Assembly: GCA_012797815.1 (NCBI GenBank)
Contig: JAAZOK010000043.1
Span: 1-46,850, forward strand
Direction: 5' to 3'
Origin: Chloroflexota bacterium
Lineage (GTDB): Bacteria; Chloroflexota; Anaerolineae; Anaerolineales; Anaerolineaceae
DNA length: 46,850 nt
The translations under genes were made by a program, and so were the position numbers. The number at the start of each line of letters is the position of its first letter. The first letter of the stretch is position 1. Of the stretch, positions 10,042 through 17,915 are shown piece after piece. The notes below the pieces were generated by a model that was given only the letters and a program-made list of their open reading frames with translations, had not been told where the DNA came from and ran no database searches.

Positions 10042-10655
10042 GAAATTTGAATAGAACGACCGAGTGCATTTGCCAGGAGATCCGATTTCTCCATTGCTGA
10101 TGCGATTTCAAGTTTATTCTTTTTACGGTTCCCAGCGCACTGCATGGCGATGGAATGATCATCAATGACAAGATCGATATGTTCTACCCTGTTATCGTGG
10201 CGGTAATCCAATCCATCTGCAATGCGCAAGATCCCTGACAGAATATTCACCAGATGTTGCTCACGGGTATTCAAAGCCCGGTAATGGCTGTGTTGTTCAG
10301 AGGGTAATGCTTTGCGATGATAGCGCGCAATGTTGGCGATGATCAAGCGTTCTTTTGAACTGAAATGAAGCAGGGGGGTTGAAAGGATAATACGCTGGGC
10401 AACTTTATGATGCCCTCTGGTACCTTCAGCGCTGATGCCGATGTCATGCAGAAAAGCGGCGCAAAGCAGGAAAAATTTTTCCTCCAGCCCGAAATTGGTC
10501 AAGTCTCTGAGTTGATCAAAGATTTGCAGTGCCAATCTGGCGACCTGCTGAGTGTGTTCTTCTTCATAGCCGCAGGTTTGTGCCAGATCGAGAACTTCGT
10601 TGAAACGATCATATTGAGCTTCTGTCAATTGCGGTGATTTGTTCAAAGTGCTCAT
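10038..10655 (-). CDS. Stand-alone HD-domain protein like the C-terminal domain of Ppx/GppA
   Basis: A 205-residue HD-fold protein. The metal-binding His-Asp is at 70-71 (AFLHDIG), followed by GHHKVAQRII, then ARYHRKALPS and LRIADGLDYRHDNRV. This series matches the C-terminal HD domain of exopolyphosphatase/guanosine-pentaphosphate phosphohydrolase (Ppx/GppA). The N-terminal ASKHA catalytic domain of those enzymes is absent, so this is the HD half alone. In Ppx that half helps bind the polyphosphate chain; intact HD residues leave phosphohydrolase activity possible. It is the last gene of the five-gene operon and its start overlaps the upstream stop (TAATG). The context with CHAD supports a phosphate-polymer role, which is inference. 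Confidence 0.8.
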   Translation of the reverse strand: MSTLNKSPQLTEAQYDRFNEVLDLAQTCGYEEEHTQQVARLALQIFDQLRDLTNFGLEEKFFLLCAAFLHDIGISAEGTRGHHKVAQRIILSTPLLHFSSKERLIIANIARYHRKALPSEQHSHYRALNTREQHLVNILSGILRIADGLDYRHDNRVEHIDLVIDDHSIAMQCAGNRKKNKLEIASAMEKSDLLANALGRSIQIS

Positions 10656-11434
10656 TAATAATCCTGTGAAAGCTCCTCCAATGCCTGCTCTAAATTTACT
10701 CCATTCTTAAACATATAGACAAATTGGGTGGGTAAATTATACGCTTGGAGTTTGTTTATGAGCGGCGGGAGCTCATACGCGACACGAAACCGATTGATTT
10801 GGATAAACCTGCCGATCGAAAGAATGACATAAGAAGCGCGCGGATCTCCATCATCCTGGCGCCCCACACTGCCCGGATTGATGAAGTTGGAGTTCGCGAC
10901 CTTCTCTTTCCAAAAATGGTGAGAATTGCCGGTAATGATGAAATCAGTGCCAGCTTTGCGCTGGTTATCCCGCCATTCCTGCCCGCTGGTCAAAGAACCA
11001 AGATGGGTCTTTATATTCAACGGAGCGCCATGGGTGAGGTAGAAAGTCTTTTCTGCGAAAACCATTTCTCGGAAGAGGGGTAATTGCTGTAAATACTGCA
11101 GATTTTTTTCTGATAACTGGTCATACGCCCATTGAAACGATAGGACGCGCAATGCATTTTTATGCTTTTTATACTTATCTGCTTTTTCGGGATACCGGAG
11201 CACTTTCAGATCATAATCTCCGATGACCGAAATGATATGGTGGGAACGCAGAAAGTTCAGACACTCATTGGGAAACGGACCGTAGCCGACCGTATCACCA
11301 GCGTTAAGAAAAATGCTTGCTCCAAATTGGACGGCATGGCGATAAACTGCTTCCAGAGCGGGCAGATTTCCGTGAATATCGCTTATCAGCGCAATACGCT
11401 GATAAGAATGGGAGTGCTTGTCAGAATCAGGCAT
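10655..11434 (-). CDS. Calcineurin-like metallophosphoesterase with altered metal motifs
   Basis: A 259-residue metallophosphatase of the YfcE/MJ0912-like type. It has SDIHGN (18-23, Asp19 and His21), GDTVGYGP (46-53, Asp47), THG (134-136) and the C-terminal NPGSVG signature. Two motifs deviate: GNH(D/E) is GDYD (72-75), and GHTH is GNSH (169-172). One Asn and two His positions are therefore Asp, Tyr and Asn. Asp and Asn can still coordinate metal, so activity may persist with another substrate or rate. It lies 8 bp after the CHAD gene and overlaps the HD gene by 1 bp, in the middle of the putative polyphosphate operon. Confidence 0.87.
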   Translation of the reverse strand: MPDSDKHSHSYQRIALISDIHGNLPALEAVYRHAVQFGASIFLNAGDTVGYGPFPNECLNFLRSHHIISVIGDYDLKVLRYPEKADKYKKHKNALRVLSFQWAYDQLSEKNLQYLQQLPLFREMVFAEKTFYLTHGAPLNIKTHLGSLTSGQEWRDNQRKAGTDFIITGNSHHFWKEKVANSNFINPGSVGRQDDGDPRASYVILSIGRFIQINRFRVAYELPPLINKLQAYNLPTQFVYMFKNGVNLEQALEELSQDY

Positions 11435-11442
11435 GGCATTGA

Positions 11443-12456
11443 TCAGGTATTCGTATTCGATATGCTGGAATCAGGAGAAGGGCTTACTTGTATATTTTCT
11501 TCCCGCAGGGTAGCCTGAAAGCTCAGATCGCGCAGGTTTAACCAGGTATCTTGTGAACGCCAGGTGAGCCATTGTTGTGTGAATTGGCGATAGTTGGATT
11601 GTCGTTCGGCATGGCGATCTTCATAAAGATATTCAATACCGGGGCGCAAACGACGCATGGCAGCTGTATTTCCGTAATAGCGGGCAGTGCGCTGCTTTTC
11701 TTTTTCCAAAAAGGCGGGGATGAAAGACAGCCATACATCGCAATCACGGATCTCGCCCAGCAACTGTTGAACGGCTCTCATCACATCAAGGAAAGCATCC
11801 ATGTTCCCTTCATACAACGGGAGAAAAATTTCCAGAGTGTAACGCAATTTCTTGGCAGTAATGCGCATCAAATGCAACTCATGCACCTTCTCCGGATACT
11901 GGATGAAGATCTCATAATAAAGGAACTGGTCCAGAGAGGTGAGGATGGTGTTGAATGCCAGTTGATATAATTCCGGAGGAAAGCACCCTTGCTCATCCTC
12001 AACTACAGCTTTTTGCATGGTTGAACGTAGATCAACCAGTGTTTTGTCTTTTAGAATATCTGCCGTATGTTTTCCAAGTGTGCTATCTAAAGCATCCCGC
12101 TTTTGAGTCAGGCGTAAATGGATGCGGCGGATACCAGCCAGATAATGCCGGTCCTGGATGGTATCCAGAAAATGCACGAGGAAATCGATCTGGACATCTA
12201 GATCACGGCTTTTACCGAATTGGCGGGTGATGGTGCGCATTCCGTCTTGCCAGGGCTTGACTTTCTTTTTTGGAAAATAGGGGGAGAAGATATCCAGTGC
12301 CGTACGGATACGACGCGTTGCCACACGCAGGTCATGAATGTCTTCAATGTCATCGTGTGCATTCATACCTTCCACGGATTTTTGCAGGCTTTCAAGATTG
12401 TTCAGGATAATTTTTGCCGCATAGCATGGAATGCGGGTGTCTTTATCCTCTTTCAT
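11443..12456 (-). CDS. CHAD-domain protein (polyphosphate-binding family)
   Basis: A 337-residue all-helical CHAD protein. The domain is an internal duplication: the first half has IHDLRVATRRIRTAL (40-54) and GKSRDLDV (81-88); the second has LMRITAKKLRYTLEIF (196-211) and LGEIRDCDVW (233-242). These repeats carry the conserved His/Arg/Lys that make the basic groove. CHAD domains are known to bind inorganic polyphosphate and localise to its granules. No CYTH domain is fused here. It lies 10 bp after the first kinase-fold gene and 8 bp before the metallophosphoesterase, so all are probably cotranscribed. Confidence 0.93.
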   Translation of the reverse strand: MKEDKDTRIPCYAAKIILNNLESLQKSVEGMNAHDDIEDIHDLRVATRRIRTALDIFSPYFPKKKVKPWQDGMRTITRQFGKSRDLDVQIDFLVHFLDTIQDRHYLAGIRRIHLRLTQKRDALDSTLGKHTADILKDKTLVDLRSTMQKAVVEDEQGCFPPELYQLAFNTILTSLDQFLYYEIFIQYPEKVHELHLMRITAKKLRYTLEIFLPLYEGNMDAFLDVMRAVQQLLGEIRDCDVWLSFIPAFLEKEKQRTARYYGNTAAMRRLRPGIEYLYEDRHAERQSNYRQFTQQWLTWRSQDTWLNLRDLSFQATLREENIQVSPSPDSSISNTNT

Positions 12457-12466
12457 GGATCATCCC

Positions 12467-13177
12467 TCACTTTGGATCGGCAGGTTTATTTGAAGAATTG
12501 ATCAGTTCTTCAACCAGGGTACGAACATCTTCAAATACCACCTTGGTCGAACGGTTGGCATCCACGACCTTGAATTTATACTCGGCTGCCATTGCATCGA
12601 ATTGTTCGATCATGCAGGTCTGGTATTGTAAGAAACTATCATACAGGTTCTGTTCTTTGATGAGATCCATACCGGATTCCCAGTAATTGAACCCACGCCC
12701 GTGCACAATTCGGGTGACCAGGGTGGGAATATCCGCTTTCAGATAAATGACCAGATCGGGGATCAGGGCAAAACCATATACGGCACGTGCCCACTGGGGG
12801 TCGAGTCCGCGCACCATATCACGGGCGATAATGGAATAGAAATAACGGTCAGAAAGTACATAAAAGCCGGCTCGCAATGCCGGGATGATCTGATTCTCAA
12901 GCCTGTCGGCGAAATCGGTGGCATAAAAAAGGCTCAATGTCGTGGCGGTTAAGGTATTGCCTTCTTTGGCTTTATCCAGCCCGGGTTGGGTGAGGGGGGA
13001 GCGGCGCAATCCGGTATCGGAAACCGCGAAACTGTTCTTTTCCAGCCATTTTTTCAACATGGCAACCTGGGTTGAACGACCAACTCCATCCGTTCCTTCC
13101 AAAACGATCAGTTTCCCCTTGGATTGCTCTTTCGCCATATATGGGAAACCATTGCCGTAAAATTTCATTTTTGTCAT
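12467..13177 (-). CDS. Thymidylate-kinase-fold protein with Arg in the Walker A motif (paralogue A)
   Basis: A 236-residue P-loop kinase resembling dTMP kinase. The Walker A is GTDGVGRST (28-36), with Arg34 (codon CGT) in place of the invariant Lys. The DRY motif is present (110-112), but the thymine-binding AYQ that should follow is ARD (118-120), and the TREPGG motif is missing. It is therefore probably not a dTMP kinase and may be a weak or dead subunit that works with its neighbour. AGGAG precedes the ATG at 13177 by 7 nt, which decides this start over a later in-frame Met. It is separated from paralogue B by 3 bp and from CHAD by 10 bp. Automated tools would likely call it tmk; I would not. 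Confidence 0.82.
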   Translation of the reverse strand: MTKMKFYGNGFPYMAKEQSKGKLIVLEGTDGVGRSTQVAMLKKWLEKNSFAVSDTGLRRSPLTQPGLDKAKEGNTLTATTLSLFYATDFADRLENQIIPALRAGFYVLSDRYFYSIIARDMVRGLDPQWARAVYGFALIPDLVIYLKADIPTLVTRIVHGRGFNYWESGMDLIKEQNLYDSFLQYQTCMIEQFDAMAAEYKFKVVDANRSTKVVFEDVRTLVEELINSSNKPADPK

Positions 13178-13180
13178 AGA

Positions 13181-13912
13181 TCACTCCTGGTTGCTTTCAC
13201 TCAGGCGTTGCTTTTTTTCATAATTACGGGCGGAAAGAATCGGATTTGGCAATCCTGCCCAGCCGCGCAGCATGGCGTTCACCAGACGGCGGATCTCTTT
13301 TTGTTGTTTTTCAACGGGCAGTTTGGCATCAATGATCTTGAAGTTAAATTCCTTTGCCATTTTTTCATATTCTTCCAACACTCGACCCTGGAAGAGACGA
13401 AAACTGGTGATCTTTTTATCAGATAGACCCAGGTCCATACCGGCTTCATAAAATTTTATCTTGGATCGGGATGCCAGAATACGCTCAACGGCAGTATCGA
13501 TATCCACTTGAAAATAAAGGGCAAGATCAGGCTGGAAAGCAAAAGAATACAAGTTGCGGACCCATTTCCGGTCAACATCGCGGGCAACATCGCGCGCGAA
13601 CCCGGTGAACGCATAGCGATCGGCGATGACAATCACCCCGGCTTCCAGCATGGGGAGCAGGTGGTTTTCCCAGCGATCGGCGAAATCGGTTGCCTGGATC
13701 AGGCTGAAGGTGGTAGGGGTGAAAAGGCGCTGTTTTTTACCGAGTTTGGTCGTGCTTTTTACCAGGGGAGAAGAATTCCATTCACTGAAATAAACGGATT
13801 TACCTTTATCCTGCAACCATTTGTGAATGAGGTCGATCTGAGTGGATTTACCACTCCCGTCGATGCCTTCAACAATTATCAATTTCCCTTTAGTAGGATT
13901 TGGTCTTAACAT
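13181..13912 (-). CDS. Thymidylate-kinase-fold protein, intact Walker A (paralogue B)
   Basis: A 243-residue P-loop kinase homologous to the next gene along its length. The Walker A is intact: GIDGSGKST (16-24, Lys22). DRY is at 98-100, again followed by ARD (106-108) rather than AYQ. The place of TREPGG is taken by SEWNSSPLV (43-51). Both proteins share the ATDFADR/WENHL helix region. It is the first gene of the operon, with its own promoter about 25 bp upstream. The C-terminal 30 residues extend beyond the kinase fold. A nucleotide or polyphosphate kinase is likely, perhaps as a heterodimer with paralogue A; the phosphate acceptor is unknown. Confidence 0.83.
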   Translation of the reverse strand: MLRPNPTKGKLIIVEGIDGSGKSTQIDLIHKWLQDKGKSVYFSEWNSSPLVKSTTKLGKKQRLFTPTTFSLIQATDFADRWENHLLPMLEAGVIVIADRYAFTGFARDVARDVDRKWVRNLYSFAFQPDLALYFQVDIDTAVERILASRSKIKFYEAGMDLGLSDKKITSFRLFQGRVLEEYEKMAKEFNFKIIDAKLPVEKQQKEIRRLVNAMLRGWAGLPNPILSARNYEKKQRLSESNQE

Positions 13913-13936
13913 GATCCGATCCGTTTTTCGAATTTG

Positions 13937-13964
13937 ATTTTATTTTATTTTATTGTATTGTAAA
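13937..13964 (-). promoter_or_regulatory. Promoter of the kinase-CHAD-HD operon
   Basis: On the minus strand TTTACA (13959-13964), a 16-bp spacer and TAAAAT (13937-13942) end 24 bp before the start codon of paralogue B at 13912. The spacer is an A-rich run of AAAAT repeats. No Pho-box unit was seen here. Confidence 0.65.
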
Positions 13965-13979
13965 TGCTATTTAAAAGAA

Positions 13980-14003
13980 ATTCCATGCCAGAAAGCATGG
14001 AAT
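13980..14003 (-). terminator. Terminator after phoU
   Basis: Inverted repeat ATTCCATGC/GCATGGAAT with a 6-nt loop, about 36 bp after the phoU stop. Read on the minus strand it is followed by TTCTTTT. It separates the pst-phoU transcript from the operon that starts immediately downstream. Confidence 0.72.
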
Positions 14004-14038
14004 ATTCTCCTGATCGAATAGGCTGGTTCATTTGAAAC

Positions 14039-14725
14039 TTAATCACCACCTGAGTCGTTTTCATCATCACTGCTGTCCATTTCCATCAATTCACCGGTGG
14101 TGATAAAGAGGGTACGTTCGCAAATATTGGTGACACGGTCTGCAAAACGTTCCAGATTGTGCCCGATCCATAGAATGTTGTTCGCCTGGTCGATGTTTTC
14201 AGGATGCATGACGGCATCTTCAATGGCAGTGCGGTAGACCTTATTGTAGAGTTGGTCGACGATATCATCTTCTTGGGGGATAGCAGCAGCCAGATTGGGA
14301 TTCTGTTCGATAAAAGCTCCCAAGCCACGATGCAGCATACTGACTCCCTGTTCAGCCATCTGCTGAAAATCCCTGACCGGGATGGCTATATCGGCTTTGC
14401 CGATCTTGATATTGATCTTGGCGATCCCTTTGGCATAATCTGCCATTCTTTCCAGTTCGTTCACCACCAGCAGCATGGCAGCTAGCAAGCGCAGGTCGCG
14501 GGCAAACGGCTGCTGTGTGGCAAGCAGGATAATGATGGCATTTTCAAGTGCATAACGTTTTTCGTTGATGATGTTATCTTCATCGTAAATACGCTTGGCT
14601 TCTTTCAAATCGCGAGTGCGCAGGGTATCCACGGAATCCAGGACCGCTTGTTCTACCATGCTACCCAAGAGGTAGATCTCATTTTTTATCTGTGTAAGTT
14701 TCGAATCGAGTGTCTCACGCGGCAT
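14039..14725 (-). CDS. phoU: Phosphate transport regulator PhoU
   Basis: A 228-residue all-helical protein made of two PhoU three-helix bundles. Each repeat shows the metal-cluster motif: LERMADYAKGI in the first and LERFADRVTNICER in the second. PhoU links the PstSCAB transporter to the PhoR kinase so that the regulon is off when phosphate is plentiful. The C-terminus ends in an acidic tail rich in Asp, Glu and Ser, which is not essential to the fold. It is the last gene of the pst operon, 18 bp after pstB, and a terminator follows. Confidence 0.95.
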   Translation of the reverse strand: MPRETLDSKLTQIKNEIYLLGSMVEQAVLDSVDTLRTRDLKEAKRIYDEDNIINEKRYALENAIIILLATQQPFARDLRLLAAMLLVVNELERMADYAKGIAKINIKIGKADIAIPVRDFQQMAEQGVSMLHRGLGAFIEQNPNLAAAIPQEDDIVDQLYNKVYRTAIEDAVMHPENIDQANNILWIGHNLERFADRVTNICERTLFITTGELMEMDSSDDENDSGGD

Positions 14726-14743
14726 TCTTCACCTCTTTGTAGT

Positions 14744-15529
14744 CTATCCAAACCGACCGGAAATGTAATCTTCGGTGATCTTTTCATGTGGATTTGTGAA
14801 AATCTGACTGGTGCTCCCATATTCAACGATATAACCGGAGCGGTCAGGATTCATGTTGAACACCATGGTATAGTCAGATGCACGAGCAGCTTGCTGCATA
14901 TTATGCGTTACTATCACTATTGTATATTCTTTTTTGAGATTTTGGATCAATTCTTCGATTTTGAGGGTCGCAATTGGATCCAGAGCAGAGGCAGGCTCGT
15001 CCATTAAGATGACTTCCGGTTCCACCGCCAGCGCGCGTGCGATGCAAAGGCGTTGCTGCTGCCCACCGGATAAAGCCAACCCCGATTTATGCAGATCATC
15101 TTTCACCTCATCCCATAATGCAGAATCGGTGAGGCTTTTTTCGACAATTTCTTCCAGCACGGCTTTGTTCTTCAAGCCATGAGCACGCGGACCGTAAGCG
15201 ACGTTGTCAAAAATAGATTTGGGGAAAGGGTTGGGTCGCTGAAATACCATTCCAACATGTTTGCGAAGTTCAACCACATCTTGCTTGTAGATATCTTCAT
15301 CATCCATTTTGATCTGACCGGTGGTTTTCACGCTGGGGATCAGTTCATTCATACGGTTGATGGAACGTAGAAAGGTGCTTTTCCCGCAGCCGGATGGTCC
15401 GATAATGGAGGTGATGGCATTTTCGGGGATATCGACGTTTATCTCTTTTAGGGCTTGAAAATCGCCATAAAAGAGATTGAAATTACGGGCAATGATCTTT
15501 GGATTTTCGTCAAATTGTGATGGTTGCAT
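14744..15529 (-). CDS. pstB: Phosphate ABC transporter ATP-binding protein PstB
   Basis: The 261-residue ATPase of the high-affinity phosphate importer. It has Walker [10 protein letters not shown] (44-52), Q-loop VFQRPNPFP, signature LSGGQQQR (153-160), Walker B VILMDEP (173-179) and the switch histidine in VTHNM. The [11 protein letters not shown] segment is characteristic of PstB among ABC ATPases. It lies between pstA (9 bp) and phoU (18 bp). Confidence 0.97.
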   Translation of the reverse strand: MQPSQFDENPKIIARNFNLFYGDFQALKEINVDIPENAITSIIGPSGCGKSTFLRSINRMNELIPSVKTTGQIKMDDEDIYKQDVVELRKHVGMVFQRPNPFPKSIFDNVAYGPRAHGLKNKAVLEEIVEKSLTDSALWDEVKDDLHKSGLALSGGQQQRLCIARALAVEPEVILMDEPASALDPIATLKIEELIQNLKKEYTIVIVTHNMQQAARASDYTMVFNMNPDRSGYIVEYGSTSQIFTNPHEKITEDYISGRFG

Positions 15530-15538
15530 TCTTACTTC

Positions 15539-16474
15539 CTACTTTCCACTCAATCGTTTTTGAAAGTATTTTGATGAGAGATTGATCGCCAGATTCAATA
15601 GCATAATGATCACGATCAAAATCGCAGCGGTGCCAAGAGCTTTATCAAAGGCTCTCGTTTCCGTGGCGAGCATGTAAACGTGCAATGCCAACGTTCTCCC
15701 TGAGGATAATAAATTCTGAGGAAGGCGGTAGCTGCCACCAAGTGTAACCCAAAAAATAGCTGTCTCAGATATGATTCTACCAACACTCAATACAATTCCG
15801 GTAACAATTCCCGGAATTGCGGCCGGCAGCACCACACCGGTGACTGTCTGCCATTTAGTTGCTCCCAATCCCAGAGAGCCTTCGCGGAAGGAATCAGGGA
15901 CGGCCAGCAGAGCTTCTTCCGTGGTGCGGATGATGACAGGCAATACCATACAGGCACCGCTCAAACCGGCTGACAGTAGAGAAAATTTGAATTTAAGAAA
16001 AGATACGAACACCGCAAAACCAAACAGCCCAAAAATGATGGAAGGAACCCCCGCCAACACCTCTACACCGGTGCGCGCCGTTCTGATCAACCAGCGGATG
16101 AACTTACTGCGATTTTGGGCTTCATTCGCATATTCCACAAAATAGATAGCCGCGCCGATGCCCAAGGGGGCAGCGATGGCGATAGTGAAAACGACCAGGT
16201 AGAGAGTAGTCACAATGGTGGTTGAAATGCCACCCTCGCCTTCAAATCCACCCGCGGGACGGGTGGTGAGGAATTCCATATTGATAGTGGGGAAACCCTT
16301 GGAAAGCACATACGCAACGATCCAGATCAATACTCCAATCGATATGAATCCCATCAACCACATCAGGGCAAAAGCAATACGTTGAGATATTTTGCGTCGT
16401 CTGAGGTTAGGTTTGCGGGCTGCTTTTTCTCTGGCGAGCACCATTTTCTCTTGATTTGTAAGGGTATGGTTCAT
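15539..16474 (-). CDS. pstA: Phosphate ABC transporter permease PstA
   Basis: A 311-residue inner-membrane permease with about six membrane segments. The EAA-type cytoplasmic loop that contacts PstB is visible (SFREGSLGLGATKWQTV). The GVPSIIFGLFGF stretch is conserved in PstA. A basic N-terminal tail (REKAARKPNLRRRKISQR) precedes the first helix. Its start overlaps the pstC stop by 4 bp (ATGA), which supports coupled synthesis of the two permease subunits. Confidence 0.96.
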   Translation of the reverse strand: MNHTLTNQEKMVLAREKAARKPNLRRRKISQRIAFALMWLMGFISIGVLIWIVAYVLSKGFPTINMEFLTTRPAGGFEGEGGISTTIVTTLYLVVFTIAIAAPLGIGAAIYFVEYANEAQNRSKFIRWLIRTARTGVEVLAGVPSIIFGLFGFAVFVSFLKFKFSLLSAGLSGACMVLPVIIRTTEEALLAVPDSFREGSLGLGATKWQTVTGVVLPAAIPGIVTGIVLSVGRIISETAIFWVTLGGSYRLPQNLLSSGRTLALHVYMLATETRAFDKALGTAAILIVIIMLLNLAINLSSKYFQKRLSGK

Positions 16475-17838
16475 GCTTTTTTGGTTCCTTTCATGATGCG
16501 ATTTGCCAGGCGGTTGATGATCAATAGGAATAAGAATAATAAAACACCGGTGAAGAACAGTGCGGAGCGATGAGCGCCGGCAGCGTAGTTGATCTCAACG
16601 GCGATGTTCCCGGTGAGGGTGCGAGCGGTGGAAAAGACGATCGAGAGCGGATTGTCATTGACGGGGGTGGGGATGGCGATGGAGTTTCCAATGACCATGA
16701 TCAGTGCCATGGTTTCTCCAAGCGCTCTGCTGATACCTAAAATGACTGCCGCAATGATACCGGAATTGGCAGCCGGGATAACCACATCCTTGATGGTTTG
16801 CCAGTGGGTGGCACCCAGGGCATAAGAAGCTTCACGATAACTGGCAGGAACCGCACGAATGGCGTCTTCGGTTATGTTAGTGATCGTAGGGAGGATCATG
16901 ATTGACAGAATGATGGAGGCGTTTAGAATACCAAAGCCCGTGGTATTTCCTTCGGCGGGAATCTGCCGGATGAGGGGGGCGATCACCACCATGCCAAATA
17001 GCCCATAAACCACGGAAGGGATGCCTGAAAGCAGTTCGATAGCGGTTCGGAAAATAGTGCGGATAAAATCGGGGGCGATTTCTGCCAGCAGGATGGCGGT
17101 GCCAAACGATAGAGGAATGCCGATCAGGACGGCGCCAATGGTGCTGTAGATCGAGCCGATGATCATGGGTACCAATCCAAACTGGGCAGTATCATTACTG
17201 ATGATTGAACCGGGACGCCAGATGGTTCCGGTCAACAGCTCTTTCAAGCCGATGTCCTTGATGGCAAGTTGTGATTCTTGTAAGGTGAAGGCAAAAATAA
17301 AGATAACGATGAGGATCGAGCTCAATGCTGTCGAAAGTAAAAAGTTTTTAACGGTGCGGTCGAAAAGATGGCGTTGCTTGGGAGTCTCGGAAAAATCTTC
17401 GTCCGCTTTGTAGAGAAAGTAAAGGAGAGCCCCTGGCACAATGCCAGAAACAATGATCTTAAATAAGAATTGCCCCAGATACTTGAGGATCTCAATGATG
17501 GAGAGCACCTGTTTCCCGGCAAAAACCTCTGTTGAAAATTTAAATGTTGCATTCACCAGGATGATCAGTAGAATCAGGATCAACAGAGAAAGAAAACTGG
17601 TACGAGCCCAATTTTGTAATGTGCTAAAACCTCTGGTAAGCAGGGAGAATAAAGCACACAAGACCACTCCCGTTATTAGTGAGATCAATCCGTTGACGGG
17701 TGATTTGATCACTGCGAAATAAGCCAATATCCCGGCTATAAGAGAAGATAATGCAATAATTGCGGATAGAAAAGTGAAAAAAAGTGCTGTGCGTGATTTT
17801 TTAGAGACGGGATGGAATGTATTTTGAAGCATATTCAT
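16471..17838 (-). CDS. pstC: Phosphate ABC transporter permease PstC with an N-terminal membrane extension
   Basis: Permease partner of PstA. Residues from about 160 to the end form a normal PstC, with GIPSVVYGLFGM and the EAA loop SYREASYALGATHWQTI. At 455 residues it is about 150 longer than usual: the first 155 residues add roughly four hydrophobic helices (near 18-42, 46-66, 80-98, 118-143) before the core. Only one or two residues of the start are in doubt (two nearby ATGs, at 17838 and 17832; no clear Shine-Dalgarno). A hairpin lies between pstS and this gene. Confidence 0.93.
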   Translation of the reverse strand: MNMLQNTFHPVSKKSRTALFFTFLSAIIALSSLIAGILAYFAVIKSPVNGLISLITGVVLCALFSLLTRGFSTLQNWARTSFLSLLILILLIILVNATFKFSTEVFAGKQVLSIIEILKYLGQFLFKIIVSGIVPGALLYFLYKADEDFSETPKQRHLFDRTVKNFLLSTALSSILIVIFIFAFTLQESQLAIKDIGLKELLTGTIWRPGSIISNDTAQFGLVPMIIGSIYSTIGAVLIGIPLSFGTAILLAEIAPDFIRTIFRTAIELLSGIPSVVYGLFGMVVIAPLIRQIPAEGNTTGFGILNASIILSIMILPTITNITEDAIRAVPASYREASYALGATHWQTIKDVVIPAANSGIIAAVILGISRALGETMALIMVIGNSIAIPTPVNDNPLSIVFSTARTLTGNIAVEINYAAGAHRSALFFTGVLLFLFLLIINRLANRIMKGTKKA

Positions 17839-17860
17839 GGTTTTTTATCAGGTGAAAAAA

Positions 17861-17895
17861 GAATGAAAATGGGGCGCACTTTCATGCACCCCATT
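17861..17895 (-). terminator. Intercistronic hairpin between pstS and pstC
   Basis: Stem 17868-17878 / 17885-17895 with one C-A mismatch and core AATGGGG/CCCCATT. On the minus strand it is followed by TTTTC and then a run of six T further on. It sits about 20 bp after the pstS stop. A partial terminator here would let the binding protein be made in excess over the permease, as is common for such operons. Confidence 0.6.
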
Positions 17896-17915
17896 ATTCT
17901 GGGTGATGCCGGGAG

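Noticed and set aside
12467-13912. Calling both kinase-fold genes tmk
   Set aside because: The P-loop fold fits, but AYQ and TREPGG are absent in both and one lacks the Walker Lys, so a dTMP kinase name would mislead.
13937-13960. AAAAT repeat as a phase-variation tract
   Set aside because: Only about three imperfect units forming the promoter spacer and -10 region; too short and irregular to call.
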